From Lachnoclostridium sp. UBA6475 (GTDB lineage: Bacteria > Bacillota > Clostridia > Lachnospirales > Lachnospiraceae): DNA of 23,796 bases. Made by a program: the position numbers and the translations under genes. Every line of letters starts with the position of its first letter. The first letter of the stretch is position 1. This document shows, piece by piece, positions 8,026 through 15,700 of this stretch. Location of the stretch: assembly GCA_002435545.1 (NCBI GenBank), contig DJNB01000162.1, positions 1 through 23,796 on the forward strand, read 5' to 3'. Below the pieces are notes generated by a model, which saw only the letters and a list, made by a program, of their open reading frames with translations, did not search any database and was not told where the DNA came from.

Positions 8026-9213
8026 ATGAAACTTAAAAAATGGAGTATGGGTGTCTGCGCGGCATTGGGGCTGGCGCTCTGCCTGACAGGGTGCGGACAG
8101 ACAGAACAGACGCAGACCAACAATCAGACGACCACATCGGCGGTTACAGCGTCTGCAATTGCAGATTCCAAAAGCAATGCGACGACACTGAGAGAAGTTT
8201 TTGAGGGCGATTTCAAAGTGGGTGTGGCGACGACATCCGGATATCTGAGCGATCCGGACCGCGCGAAGAAAATTAAGGAAAATTTTAACAGTATTACGAT
8301 GGAAAATGAGATGAAGCCGGAAAGTCTTTTGGACTGGGAGGCATCGGAGAAGAGCAAAGACGGCATGCCTGTCATCAAGGAAGAGACGTTGAAAAAGGCA
8401 TTGGAAACTGCAAAAGAAACCGGTCTTCCACTTCGCGGGCACACCTTAGTGTGGCACAGTCAGACGCCCGAATGGTTCTTTTCCAAAAAATATGAGCCAT
8501 CCAAAGGCTATGTGGATAAAGCAACGATGAGAAAGCGCATGGAGAGTTATATCAAACAGGTTCTTACTTATTGTAAGGAAAATTATCCGGGAGTTGTCTA
8601 TGCCTGGGATGTCGTTAATGAATCTGTCGGCGACGACGGAAATTACCGCACTGAAAGCATGTGGTATGAGACATATGGCGATTTTACCTATATCAAAGAT
8701 GCGTTTACCTTTGCAAGAAAATATGCCGAAGAGGGAACCAAACTTTTCCTCAATGACTACAATGAATACATGGCGCAGAAGCGAGATCTTTTGTATGCGA
8801 AGGTGGTAGAACTTCACGATGCCGGACTGCTTGACGGCGTGGGAATGCAGAGCCACTGGGATATGGAATTTCCGTCAGTGGATTTATTCGAGACGGCTCT
8901 TGAAAAATATGCATCGATTGATGGAATCGAAATTCAATTGACAGAAATTGACATGCACAATAACGATGATTCCGAAGAAGGGCTGAAAAAACAGGCCGAT
9001 CGATACAAAGAATTCTTTGATGTGATCACGAAGATGGACCGGGAAAGTGCGGCAAATATTACGTCCGTTACGTTCTGGGGATTGAAAGACGGGGAATCCT
9101 GGCTGAGCGGGATGAAAGGCGAGACGAGTTATCCGCTTTTGTTTACCGATGACATGGAAAAGAAACCGTGTTATGAAAGTATTTTAGAAGCAGGAAAGAC
9201 GGCAGGAAAATAA
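8026..9213 (+). CDS. Endo-1,4-beta-xylanase, GH10 family, lipoprotein
   Basis: 395 residues. The N-terminus is a lipoprotein signal with lipobox LTGC (Cys23), so the enzyme is probably tethered outside the cytoplasmic membrane, followed by a Gln/Thr-rich spacer to about residue 55. The rest is one GH10 TIM barrel: FNSITMENEMKPESL near the start, RGHTLVWHSQTPEW, AWDVVNES with the general acid/base Glu199, and IQLTEIDMH with the nucleophile Glu307, then VTFWGLKDGESWL. GH10 enzymes cleave internal beta-1,4 xylosidic bonds in xylan by a retaining mechanism. No carbohydrate-binding module is present. AGGAGG at 8015-8020 fixes the start. It is monocistronic, ending at the hairpin at 9259-9297. No xylan uptake or xylose genes are adjacent. 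Confidence 0.93.
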   Translation: MKLKKWSMGVCAALGLALCLTGCGQTEQTQTNNQTTTSAVTASAIADSKSNATTLREVFEGDFKVGVATTSGYLSDPDRAKKIKENFNSITMENEMKPESLLDWEASEKSKDGMPVIKEETLKKALETAKETGLPLRGHTLVWHSQTPEWFFSKKYEPSKGYVDKATMRKRMESYIKQVLTYCKENYPGVVYAWDVVNESVGDDGNYRTESMWYETYGDFTYIKDAFTFARKYAEEGTKLFLNDYNEYMAQKRDLLYAKVVELHDAGLLDGVGMQSHWDMEFPSVDLFETALEKYASIDGIEIQLTEIDMHNNDDSEEGLKKQADRYKEFFDVITKMDRESAANITSVTFWGLKDGESWLSGMKGETSYPLLFTDDMEKKPCYESILEAGKTAGK

Positions 9214-9221
9214 TTTTCGGC

Positions 9222-9250
9222 TTGTCATATGCTTTGATTTATGATAATAT
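9222..9250 (+). promoter_or_regulatory. Possible promoter upstream of nadB
   Basis: TTGTCA at 9222-9227 with TAATAT 17 bases on (9245-9250), or GATAAT at 9243-9248 with a 15-base spacer. Transcription from here would run straight into the hairpin at 9259-9293 before reaching nadB, so it is either a decoy or part of an attenuated leader. Confidence 0.3.
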
Positions 9251-9258
9251 AAAAAAAG

Positions 9259-9297
9259 ATAGCGTCATTTGAGACTATTTCATCTGACGCTATTTTT
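9259..9297 (+). terminator. Intrinsic terminator after the xylanase gene
   Basis: A nine-bp perfect stem (ATAGCGTCA at 9259-9267 with TGACGCTAT at 9285-9293), a 17-base loop, then TTTT. It lies about 45 bases after the xylanase stop. Confidence 0.8.
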
Positions 9298-9337
9298 CAT
9301 ATTAGTATCAGGAATGATGCAGAAATGAGGTTTTCAG

Positions 9338-10663
9338 ATGACAGAACTCAAGAATGCAAAAAACATAAAAACAGATATTCTGATTGTGGGAAGCGGGGCA
9401 GCAGGATTGTATTGTGCGCTGAAACTTCCGAAAGAAAAACAGATTGTCATCATTACAAAGGAAGATGCTGAAAGCAGCGATTCTTTTTTGGCACAGGGCG
9501 GTATGTGTGTGCTCAAATCCGAAGAGGACTACAACAGTTATTTTGAGGATACGATGCGTGCCGGTCATTATAAAAATAGAAAAGAATCCGTCGATATCAT
9601 GATCCGTTCTTCGCAGGATATTGTGAAAGAATTGATCGGATATGGGGTGGAATTTGAGCAGGAAAACGGAAAACTCCTGTATACAAGAGAGGGCGGTCAT
9701 TCGACGCACCGCATTGTCTTTCATGAAGACATTACGGGAAAAGAGATTACGAGTAAATTGCTTGCAGCGGTTAAAAAATGTGAAAATGTGCAGCTGATCG
9801 AATACACGACAATGATCGATCTGCTTACCGATGGGACGACCTGTATGGGCGCGGTTACCGTTGATAAAGAAGGCCAAAAACAAGTGATTGAAGCGGAAGA
9901 TACGGTGCTTGCCTGCGGTGGACTGGGCGGCCTTTATGAGCATTCGACGAACTTCCGTCATTTAACGGGAGATGCTTTGGCAATTGCCCTATCCCATGGG
10001 ATTAAATTGGAAAATATCGATTACATACAGATTCATCCGACGACATTGTACTCGAAAAAGCCGGGACGGCGCTTCTTAATCTCGGAGTCAGTCCGCGGTG
10101 AGGGGGCTGTACTGCTGGATAAAAATGGAAATCGCTTTGTCAACGAACTTTTGCCAAGAGATCTTTTGACAAAAGAAGTATATGCACAGATGGAAAAAGA
10201 CGACATGCCTTATGTGCGTCTGAGCCTGGCGCCGATTGATGAGGAAGAGATCAAAGGACATTTTCCCAATATATACCGGCGCTGCCTCGAAGAAGGCTAC
10301 GATGTGACCAAGGATCCGATCCCGGTCGTGCCTGCACAGCACTATTTTATGGGCGGTATCTGGGTCGATTCTGAAAAGAGCAGGACATCGGCAGAACATT
10401 TATATGCGATTGGCGAGACAAGCTGTAACGGTGTTCACGGGGCAAACCGCCTGGCAAGTAATTCCCTTTTGGAAAGCCTTGTATTTGCCGGACGCGCCGC
10501 AAAGAGCATTGCAGAAGATCCGGGGACGATCCGCGAAGAGAACCTGCCGGAGGTAGATTTGAAAAAATACGAAGATCTTGATAAACTTCGTGAACAATAC
10601 AAACAACTCGTATTGGATGAGATCAAGCGAGTAAAAGAAGCGAGAAAAGGAGAAAGAGAATGA
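9338..10663 (+). CDS. nadB: L-aspartate oxidase (quinolinate synthase B), short form
   Basis: 441 residues. It oxidises L-aspartate to iminoaspartate with FAD, the first step of de novo NAD synthesis. The FAD-binding GSGAAG is at residues 18-23. Other family blocks are FLAQGGM, HSTHRIVFHEDITG, IQIHPTTL, SESVRGEGA, LPRDLLTKEVY, and the hallmark GANRLASNSLLESLVFAGRAA. The protein stops about 90-100 residues earlier than the E. coli and B. subtilis enzymes, so most of the C-terminal helical extension is missing; both conserved catalytic regions remain. The ribosome site (GAGG, about ten bases upstream) is modest. Its stop overlaps the nadC start by four bases (ATGA), indicating translational coupling. 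nadA is not adjacent. Confidence 0.93.
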   Translation: MTELKNAKNIKTDILIVGSGAAGLYCALKLPKEKQIVIITKEDAESSDSFLAQGGMCVLKSEEDYNSYFEDTMRAGHYKNRKESVDIMIRSSQDIVKELIGYGVEFEQENGKLLYTREGGHSTHRIVFHEDITGKEITSKLLAAVKKCENVQLIEYTTMIDLLTDGTTCMGAVTVDKEGQKQVIEAEDTVLACGGLGGLYEHSTNFRHLTGDALAIALSHGIKLENIDYIQIHPTTLYSKKPGRRFLISESVRGEGAVLLDKNGNRFVNELLPRDLLTKEVYAQMEKDDMPYVRLSLAPIDEEEIKGHFPNIYRRCLEEGYDVTKDPIPVVPAQHYFMGGIWVDSEKSRTSAEHLYAIGETSCNGVHGANRLASNSLLESLVFAGRAAKSIAEDPGTIREENLPEVDLKKYEDLDKLREQYKQLVLDEIKRVKEARKGERE

Positions 10664-11514
10664 ACCCGATAACAATGCAGTTAAACGCAGATGAACTGAT
10701 CTTACAGGCACTGCGTGAAGATATTACAAGTGAAGACATTACGACGAATGCCGTAATGCCGGAGAAAAAGTTAGGAAGAGTGGAACTGATCTGTAAGCAG
10801 GATGGCGTCATCGCCGGACTTGACGTATTTGCACGCGTATTTGCCCTGCTGGATCCTTCAACCGAAATTACCTTTTTCTGTAAAGACGGTGAAGAAGTGA
10901 AAAACGGCCAGAAGATGGCAGTGCTGACCGGCGACATCCGCGTGCTTCTTTCCGGAGAGCGTGTGGCACTGAACTATTTGCAGCGCATGAGCGGAATTGC
11001 GACGTATACAAAATCAATTGCCCGGCTTTTCGAGGGAACCAAGACAAAACTTCTGGACACGAGAAAGACCACACCCAATATGCGTGTGTTTGAAAAATAT
11101 GCCGTAAAGGTTGGCGGCGGATACAACCACCGTTATAACCTTTCCGATGGCGTGCTTTTGAAAGACAATCACATCGGAGCAGCCGGAAGCGTCACCAAGG
11201 CGATCCGGATGGCAAAAGAATATGCTCCGTTTGTAAGAAAGATTGAGATTGAAGTCGAAAATCTTGACATGGTAAAAGAGGCAGTAGAAGCCGGCGCAGA
11301 TATTATCATGCTTGACAATATGACACCGGAAGATATGATAAAAGCAATCGAGATTATCGATGGACGTGCAGAGACAGAGTGCTCAGGAAATGTTACGAGA
11401 GAAAATGTAGACCGTCTTACAAAGATTGGTGTGGATTATATCTCCAGCGGTGCTTTGACACATTCTGCTCCGATCCTGGATATTTCCCTGAAAAATCTTC
11501 ATCCGGTAGAATAA
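10660..11514 (+). CDS. nadC: Nicotinate-nucleotide pyrophosphorylase (quinolinate phosphoribosyltransferase)
   Basis: 284 residues, normal length for the family. It converts quinolinate plus PRPP to nicotinate mononucleotide with release of CO2 and pyrophosphate, in the cytoplasm. Diagnostic blocks are LLDTRKTTPNMRVFEKYAV, GGGYNHRYNLSDGVLLKDNH, IEIEVENLDMVKEA, ADIIMLDNMTPEDM and DYISSGALTHSAP. The ATG overlaps the nadB stop (ATGA), and GGAGA near the end of nadB provides the ribosome site, so this is a tight nadBC operon. Two strong terminators follow. Confidence 0.96.
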   Translation: MNPITMQLNADELILQALREDITSEDITTNAVMPEKKLGRVELICKQDGVIAGLDVFARVFALLDPSTEITFFCKDGEEVKNGQKMAVLTGDIRVLLSGERVALNYLQRMSGIATYTKSIARLFEGTKTKLLDTRKTTPNMRVFEKYAVKVGGGYNHRYNLSDGVLLKDNHIGAAGSVTKAIRMAKEYAPFVRKIEIEVENLDMVKEAVEAGADIIMLDNMTPEDMIKAIEIIDGRAETECSGNVTRENVDRLTKIGVDYISSGALTHSAPILDISLKNLHPVE

Positions 11515-11533
11515 GTTTGAATGATGAGACAGC

Positions 11534-11565
11534 AAAATGCTCCGTGTAGCCGCGGAGCATTTTTT
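11534..11565 (+). terminator. First terminator of nadBC
   Basis: An 11-bp stem (AAAATGCTCCG at 11534-11544 with CGGAGCATTTT at 11553-11563), eight-base loop, T run. Confidence 0.88.
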
Positions 11566-11580
11566 AAGTTCTGTAAACGT

Positions 11581-11610
11581 GAAAAAGAACCGCCGTCACG
11601 GTTCTTTTTC
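11581..11610. terminator. Second, symmetric terminator
   Basis: A perfect 12-bp stem (GAAAAAGAACCG at 11581-11592 with its complement at 11599-11610) and a six-base loop. It has A and T tracts on both sides, so it can back up nadBC termination and also stop the - strand transcript of the DUF2207 gene. Confidence 0.85.
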
Positions 11611-11800
11611 TGAAAGAGGAGTTTTATGAAAAAATATCAAAAATAAGATAACTGCCAAAATTAAGTTTTATAAGTTGAAGTTGTTTATCTTTAACTTATG
11701 GTCTTAGTATATACTTAAAATGTGAATAAATGATGTTCAAATTTTCGAAAAATTGTGAACGTTTTGTAAAAATGGATTTTTTATTTGATTTATACATTGT
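11611..11800. other. Intergenic stretch with a six-codon ORF and an A/T-rich hairpin
   Basis: No long gene. GAGGAG followed by an ATG at 11626 opens a six-codon ORF (MKKYQK, stop at 11644-11646), which looks like the remnant of a gene start or a chance match. An 11-bp inverted repeat with one G-U pair lies at 11670-11680 and 11689-11699. The rest is A/T-rich with nothing recognisable. Confidence 0.5.
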
Positions 11801-13741
11801 TTATCGAAATCCACCGCCGGAAGAATGACCGCCGGCACCGCCACCGCCGCCGGAAGAACTTCGTCCGCCACCGCCTTTGGAAGGCGAGGAAGTCATGGCC
11901 GTGCGGGCAGAGGACATCGTCGAGTTAAGCGACGAGGCAAAAGCGCGGGTCGAGTAGATATTGCTTCCGTGATACCAATGCGCCGGTTCGACAGCGATAT
12001 CTTCAAATTTATCAATCCACTTGTCCGAGACACCCAATACATAGGTGTAGGGAAGAATGTCATAAAAATATGAAGGATTTTCCTGCACTAACATTTCCAG
12101 ACGGTCTTTGTCTGCAATTTCCAAAAAATGTTTGAATCCGCGGATGCGGCCTAACATCTCTGTTCCGTATGGAGTACGTTTTGGCACAAGATAGCGGAAG
12201 ACCGCCATACCAAAGGAACAAAGAACGGAAAAAACAAGCATCTGCAGGAAAAACGGTGCCGTGTAAGCCAATTTAACTAACGACATGATGATGGAACTGA
12301 GTCCGAAAAGAATGCTCCATACGATCAAAAATATTTTGTTGCTGATGCCCGGTTTGGCAGGAAGCTGCGTCAGCACAAGAAGGGCTGTCAGAGGGAACAA
12401 ACTTAAAAAGAAAGCAACCGCCAGATCTCCTTCTGCAGCATAAAGCGAGCGCACCAGGCCGCAAAGCAGACACACAATGATCATAAGCGTCATAGGAAGC
12501 CTCTTTGACAAGGAAGAGGCTTCAAAGATGATCTTCTGATTGTCCTTGCTGTTCATATCATCTGCAATATCGCCTAAAACGCGGTAAAATTTGTTGGTCA
12601 GCATACTTTTCGATACCAGCGTCCGTCCGGCAAATAACCCATCGAAAAAGCGCTGCTCGATCGAATTGATACCGTCATAATCTTTTTCCTTCTTTAATAC
12701 AAAATCATGTGTTTTTACCAGTCCTCCAAGTAGGTCTTCCGTCCTGTCTTCAATCGAAAGATATCCCTTCGACGCAAGATAGACGATCATGGAAGTCAGA
12801 TCTTCATTGCAGACCTTTCCTTTATAGAGAAGAGCAATCTCGGCGCTGTTGTGGTCGTCCGGAGGATAGAATTCCGTGACGTCTACCGGCTTGTCATCGT
12901 GTCCCCAGATAAACCAGATCAGGAAAGCCACGATCAAAAGTACAAAAGGAATGGCAAAGATCAGATAATCATAAAACCGGATCGTAGCGGGAGTGATGGC
13001 ATCTTTTTCCGCCTGTTCGTGAACGTCATCAAAAGAGCCTCCCCTCTCTACTGCTGTAGAAAAGGTGCGGTCCGGAAATTGGATCAAAGCCGTCATATAA
13101 TGAGAGGAAGGAAGTGAACCGCCGGAATCCATGCGGACACCGCCATTTTCAAAAGTAATTGTGCCGTTCGGATAACCGTAAGCCCAGATCTTTGCGTTGC
13201 TCTCGTTTAATTCCAGCATATCTGTGTGAAGGAAGACGGAGACGCTGCCCGGATTCTGCTTCATCTGCTCCGGAATGAAACTAAAATAAAGTCCCTGTGC
13301 ATCATCGTATTGATTGATAATGTTGGTAATATTGTATGTAAGTGTGTAAGTTCTCCTGCCGTATTCTGTGATGCCCCAGCAAAGTTCGAGCGTATCGCCG
13401 TTGTCAACGATACCGCATTTTCCCGATTTACGGTTAAAGGTATCGTTGGTTTCCCAGTTCTCCTGCAATTCATACCGGTTTCCCAGGTCGTCGGTGACTG
13501 AAAAGTCCGTAATCTTACTGGAATACAGATTGCCGTACGGCCGGTAACCCTCGGTGCCCTGGTAGACGGATGCGGTCCAGATTTCTTTGATATGGGCAGT
13601 TCCGTCTGCGTCGATCGAAACGTCCATATCGATCCGTTCGATGGAATTGTCGTCCGCGGCGAAAGAGACATTTGAAAAGAAACTGCACGACAACAAAAGC
13701 AGTCCCAATAGGAAAATAGCTGCAAAACATGTTTTCTTCAT
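11801..13741 (-). CDS. DUF2207-type membrane protein with glycine-rich C-terminus
   Basis: 646 residues from the preferred start at 13741 (MKKTCFAAIFLL); the frame is open further, to 13825, but an AAGGGGG ribosome site about eight bases before 13741 and the signal peptide favour the shorter form. After the signal (cut after SFA, though LLSC could be a lipobox) comes an extracytoplasmic beta-rich domain (IERIDMDVSIDADGTAHIKEIW) typical of DUF2207, then a TM near residues 260-282, a cytoplasmic region (FYPPDDHNSAEIALLYKGK), four more hydrophobic segments near residues 415-525, and a low-complexity tail of Gly/Ser ending GGHSSGGGFR, also typical of this family. The function of DUF2207 proteins is unknown to me. 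It is a single gene with its own promoter. Confidence 0.85.
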   Translation of the reverse strand: MKKTCFAAIFLLGLLLLSCSFFSNVSFAADDNSIERIDMDVSIDADGTAHIKEIWTASVYQGTEGYRPYGNLYSSKITDFSVTDDLGNRYELQENWETNDTFNRKSGKCGIVDNGDTLELCWGITEYGRRTYTLTYNITNIINQYDDAQGLYFSFIPEQMKQNPGSVSVFLHTDMLELNESNAKIWAYGYPNGTITFENGGVRMDSGGSLPSSHYMTALIQFPDRTFSTAVERGGSFDDVHEQAEKDAITPATIRFYDYLIFAIPFVLLIVAFLIWFIWGHDDKPVDVTEFYPPDDHNSAEIALLYKGKVCNEDLTSMIVYLASKGYLSIEDRTEDLLGGLVKTHDFVLKKEKDYDGINSIEQRFFDGLFAGRTLVSKSMLTNKFYRVLGDIADDMNSKDNQKIIFEASSLSKRLPMTLMIIVCLLCGLVRSLYAAEGDLAVAFFLSLFPLTALLVLTQLPAKPGISNKIFLIVWSILFGLSSIIMSLVKLAYTAPFFLQMLVFSVLCSFGMAVFRYLVPKRTPYGTEMLGRIRGFKHFLEIADKDRLEMLVQENPSYFYDILPYTYVLGVSDKWIDKFEDIAVEPAHWYHGSNIYSTRAFASSLNSTMSSARTAMTSSPSKGGGGRSSSGGGGGAGGHSSGGGFR

Positions 13742-13774
13742 TGTAATCCCCCTTGATATTGTTGTGTTAAACTC

Positions 13775-13804
13775 ATTGTACCATAGTTGGCATGGCATTT
13801 TCAA
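13775..13804 (-). promoter_or_regulatory. Sigma-A promoter of the DUF2207 gene
   Basis: On the - strand: TTGAAA (13799-13804), an 18-base spacer, then TACAAT (13775-13780) preceded by TGG (extended -10). The predicted leader is about 25 bases. Confidence 0.65.
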
Positions 13805-13953
13805 GCAGGGAAAAAGGCTTTCCAATGATTTTGGAGAATTGAGTATTTGAAGGTGTTTTTATTCTAAGAAATTCTTGGACTAAATAAATATGAAAAAGGT
13901 AAAAAGAAAATTATATTAGTGGAGTAAAAAACTGGAAAAAATTAACAAATGTA

Positions 13954-13982
13954 TTGACAAATTTTTCCTGATCCATTATACT
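13954..13982 (+). promoter_or_regulatory. Strong sigma-A promoter of the secreted-protein/ABC cassette
   Basis: A consensus TTGACA (13954-13959), exactly 17 bases, then TATACT (13977-13982). It predicts a leader of about 55 bases before the ATG at 14046. Confidence 0.8.
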
Positions 13983-14045
13983 AACAATAGTGTAGTTTTT
14001 ATGCACATATTTTACGCTAATTAAAAATAAGGAGAAAATTGAATT

Positions 14046-14465
14046 ATGAATTTGAAAACTAAAAAAATCATAGCGTTACTATGTGTTGCAGGAGGAACTC
14101 TTTCTTATGTTGCACCTATGGCTTTTGCGGGTTCTGCAAGTAAAGATGTAAATCTAAATGCATATTGTAAAGTGCATGCTTACTGTAATGGAGTAGCGGG
14201 AAACGGAGTTGATTATGCTTCATATAGTGCATCTATTCTGGGAAATGATGCAGATGGAGTTGTTGTGGTTTCAGAATATGGAACATGTGATTCCCAATAT
14301 AAGAAAAGGAATAATTTTACTGTAAATGATGGCTTTGAAGTGACAAAGGGGCATAAATTGTCTAAAACGTGTACTATTTGGCCTTGGGAAAGCAACACCC
14401 ATGCTTATCAAATTATTGAGGATCATTCAACAGAAATTATAAGAATCAAAGCTAAAATAAACTAA
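14046..14465 (+). CDS. Secreted four-cysteine protein, first gene of an ABC-transporter cassette
   Basis: 139 residues. Residues 1-28 are a Sec signal peptide (KTKK, hydrophobic core, cut after AFA). The mature part of about 111 residues has four cysteines (41, 47, 81, 109), enough for two disulfides, the first two in a CKVHAYC block, plus many Tyr/Ser/Asn/Gly residues (DYASYSASI). It has no transmembrane segment, lipobox or double-glycine leader. I do not recognise a family. Its place at the head of a unit with two FtsX-like permeases and an ABC ATPase is reminiscent of lactococcin 972-type bacteriocin loci, but those peptides are shorter and lack this cysteine pattern, so the analogy rests on context only. 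AAGGAG about ten bases upstream fixes the start. The strong promoter suggests high expression; a hairpin separates it from the next gene. Confidence 0.8.
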   Translation: MNLKTKKIIALLCVAGGTLSYVAPMAFAGSASKDVNLNAYCKVHAYCNGVAGNGVDYASYSASILGNDADGVVVVSEYGTCDSQYKKRNNFTVNDGFEVTKGHKLSKTCTIWPWESNTHAYQIIEDHSTEIIRIKAKIN

Positions 14466-14480
14466 GTAAAACAAAATAAA

Positions 14481-14516
14481 ATGGGGTTAGGGAGAAGTCA
14501 TACTTCCTAACTCCAT
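14481..14516 (+). other. Intercistronic hairpin
   Basis: ATGGGGTTAGG at 14481-14491 pairs with CCTAACTCCAT at 14506-14516 (one G-U pair), and an inner AAGT/ACTT can extend it. No T run follows (CATAAAG), so it is probably not a full terminator. It is more likely an mRNA end-protection or processing structure, or a leaky stop, lowering the permease genes relative to the secreted protein. Confidence 0.65.
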
Positions 14517-14535
14517 CATAAAGAGGGGGTCCATA

Positions 14536-15699
14536 ATGAGATACAAATGTATGATTCACGACAAGTCTATTGCTTTATTAATTGTTTCAATTGCCATGAC
14601 ATTGGCATTTTTTATCTTTGGAGTGGTCTTTTATTTATCCGTACATGATGAGGGAGAGATGACATTTCATTACCGGCAGGAAAAAGAGGTTGTTTTAGTC
14701 GGAAATGAAGAGGTGGCAGAAAGTGAAATGATAATAGATGAGGATGGCGGCGAGTATGAAATAGATAAGTTTGTTGATCATACACCTGCAAAAAGTAAAG
14801 TAGAAAAAATAATAGAGAATCTTTGTGGCAAAAAAAATTTGAATATAAGTATGGAAATTGATTGTAATACCGGAATGTCAGGCAAGCAGGAAAAGGTAAA
14901 AATATATTTGAATCATGCAGAAGATGTTTGTGAGAGAATTACAAAAAAATACTATGAGTATTCAGGGGATAGTGATGCATACGCATTTGTTGGAGAAGAA
15001 AGTCTATACATGGTAAAAAAAGGAAAAATAAGTATAAATGCACAGAATATAAAAGTTGCCGGAGTACTAGAAAATAAAACCCTTCATGATGATAATCGGA
15101 TCGTACTGGTAAATGCAATTCAGAATCCTGCGATTAAAGAAGAAATTGTGAATGCACTGGGAAATGCAATGGATTATACATATATAGAGTTTGGAACCAA
15201 TGCAGAAGGTTTTCTGGATATGGATTGGAAACTGCTGCAAAGGGATTTGGAAAAACTTAACCGTGATGTACAGATTCAGGATCCGGTTGTCGAGGAATCA
15301 AGCAGAAGTGTAGATCAGACTTTAGGAAAACTGACAGATAAAATATTCATTGGTCTTACAATCTTTTCCTTGATTAATTTGATCAGTCTTGATGTTGTGT
15401 GGTTCTCAAGGAAACGAAAAGATATTGCAATCATGAAAACATATGGCTATTCTACACAACGATTGGCAGGGGAATTTGCAAAACAATATCTTCTTGCTGT
15501 AATAGCAGGAGCAGCACTCGCCACGTTAACTATTATTTTATGGTATAATTTTGGAACTCAAAAAGTAGTCTGGAATTACATTAGAGAGGCGTATGCATAT
15601 TGTGGTTTTCTCGTTTGTGTTATTGTTTTGATTGCAATTCTATTTGTAATTCATTATGCAGAAAAGACAGCATCAGCAGATGGAATAAAGGAGAGGTAG
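14536..15699 (+). CDS. FtsX/MacB-type ABC permease, first of pair
   Basis: 387 residues with MacB-like topology: TM1 at about residues 12-34, a large extracytoplasmic domain at about 35-268, then TM2 at about 270-290, TM3 at about 317-336 and TM4 at about 355-377. The cytoplasmic loop after TM2 (SRKRKDIAIMKTYGYSTQRLAGEFAKQ) is the typical FtsX coupling segment that contacts the ATPase. Such permeases form mechanotransmission complexes rather than classical importers. GAGGGGG about eight bases before the ATG supports the start. The next permease begins one base after this stop, so the two are translated together and probably form a heterodimer. The extracytoplasmic domain is not one I can assign. 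Confidence 0.82.
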   Translation: MRYKCMIHDKSIALLIVSIAMTLAFFIFGVVFYLSVHDEGEMTFHYRQEKEVVLVGNEEVAESEMIIDEDGGEYEIDKFVDHTPAKSKVEKIIENLCGKKNLNISMEIDCNTGMSGKQEKVKIYLNHAEDVCERITKKYYEYSGDSDAYAFVGEESLYMVKKGKISINAQNIKVAGVLENKTLHDDNRIVLVNAIQNPAIKEEIVNALGNAMDYTYIEFGTNAEGFLDMDWKLLQRDLEKLNRDVQIQDPVVEESSRSVDQTLGKLTDKIFIGLTIFSLINLISLDVVWFSRKRKDIAIMKTYGYSTQRLAGEFAKQYLLAVIAGAALATLTIILWYNFGTQKVVWNYIREAYAYCGFLVCVIVLIAILFVIHYAEKTASADGIKER

Positions 15700-15700
15700 G

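Larger units (their letters stand above)
13742..14045. other. Divergent intergenic region with two promoters
   Basis: About 300 A/T-rich bases without a supportable gene. It holds the leftward promoter of the DUF2207 gene (13775-13804), a run without recognised signals at about 13805-13950, and the rightward promoter of the secreted-protein/ABC cassette (13954-13982). Confidence 0.7.

Noticed and set aside
11701..11720. Possible rightward promoter (TATACT at 11710-11715) in the nadC-DUF2207 gap
   Set aside because: No acceptable -35 at the right distance, and it would only make RNA antisense to the DUF2207 gene.
13742..13825. 28-residue N-terminal extension of the DUF2207 protein
   Set aside because: It would place charged/polar sequence ahead of a good signal peptide and overlap its promoter; the internal ATG has a strong ribosome site.
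14046..14465. Calling the four-cysteine protein a lactococcin 972 bacteriocin
   Set aside because: Only the neighbourhood is similar; length, cysteine content and C-terminus do not fit, and no diagnostic motif is visible.
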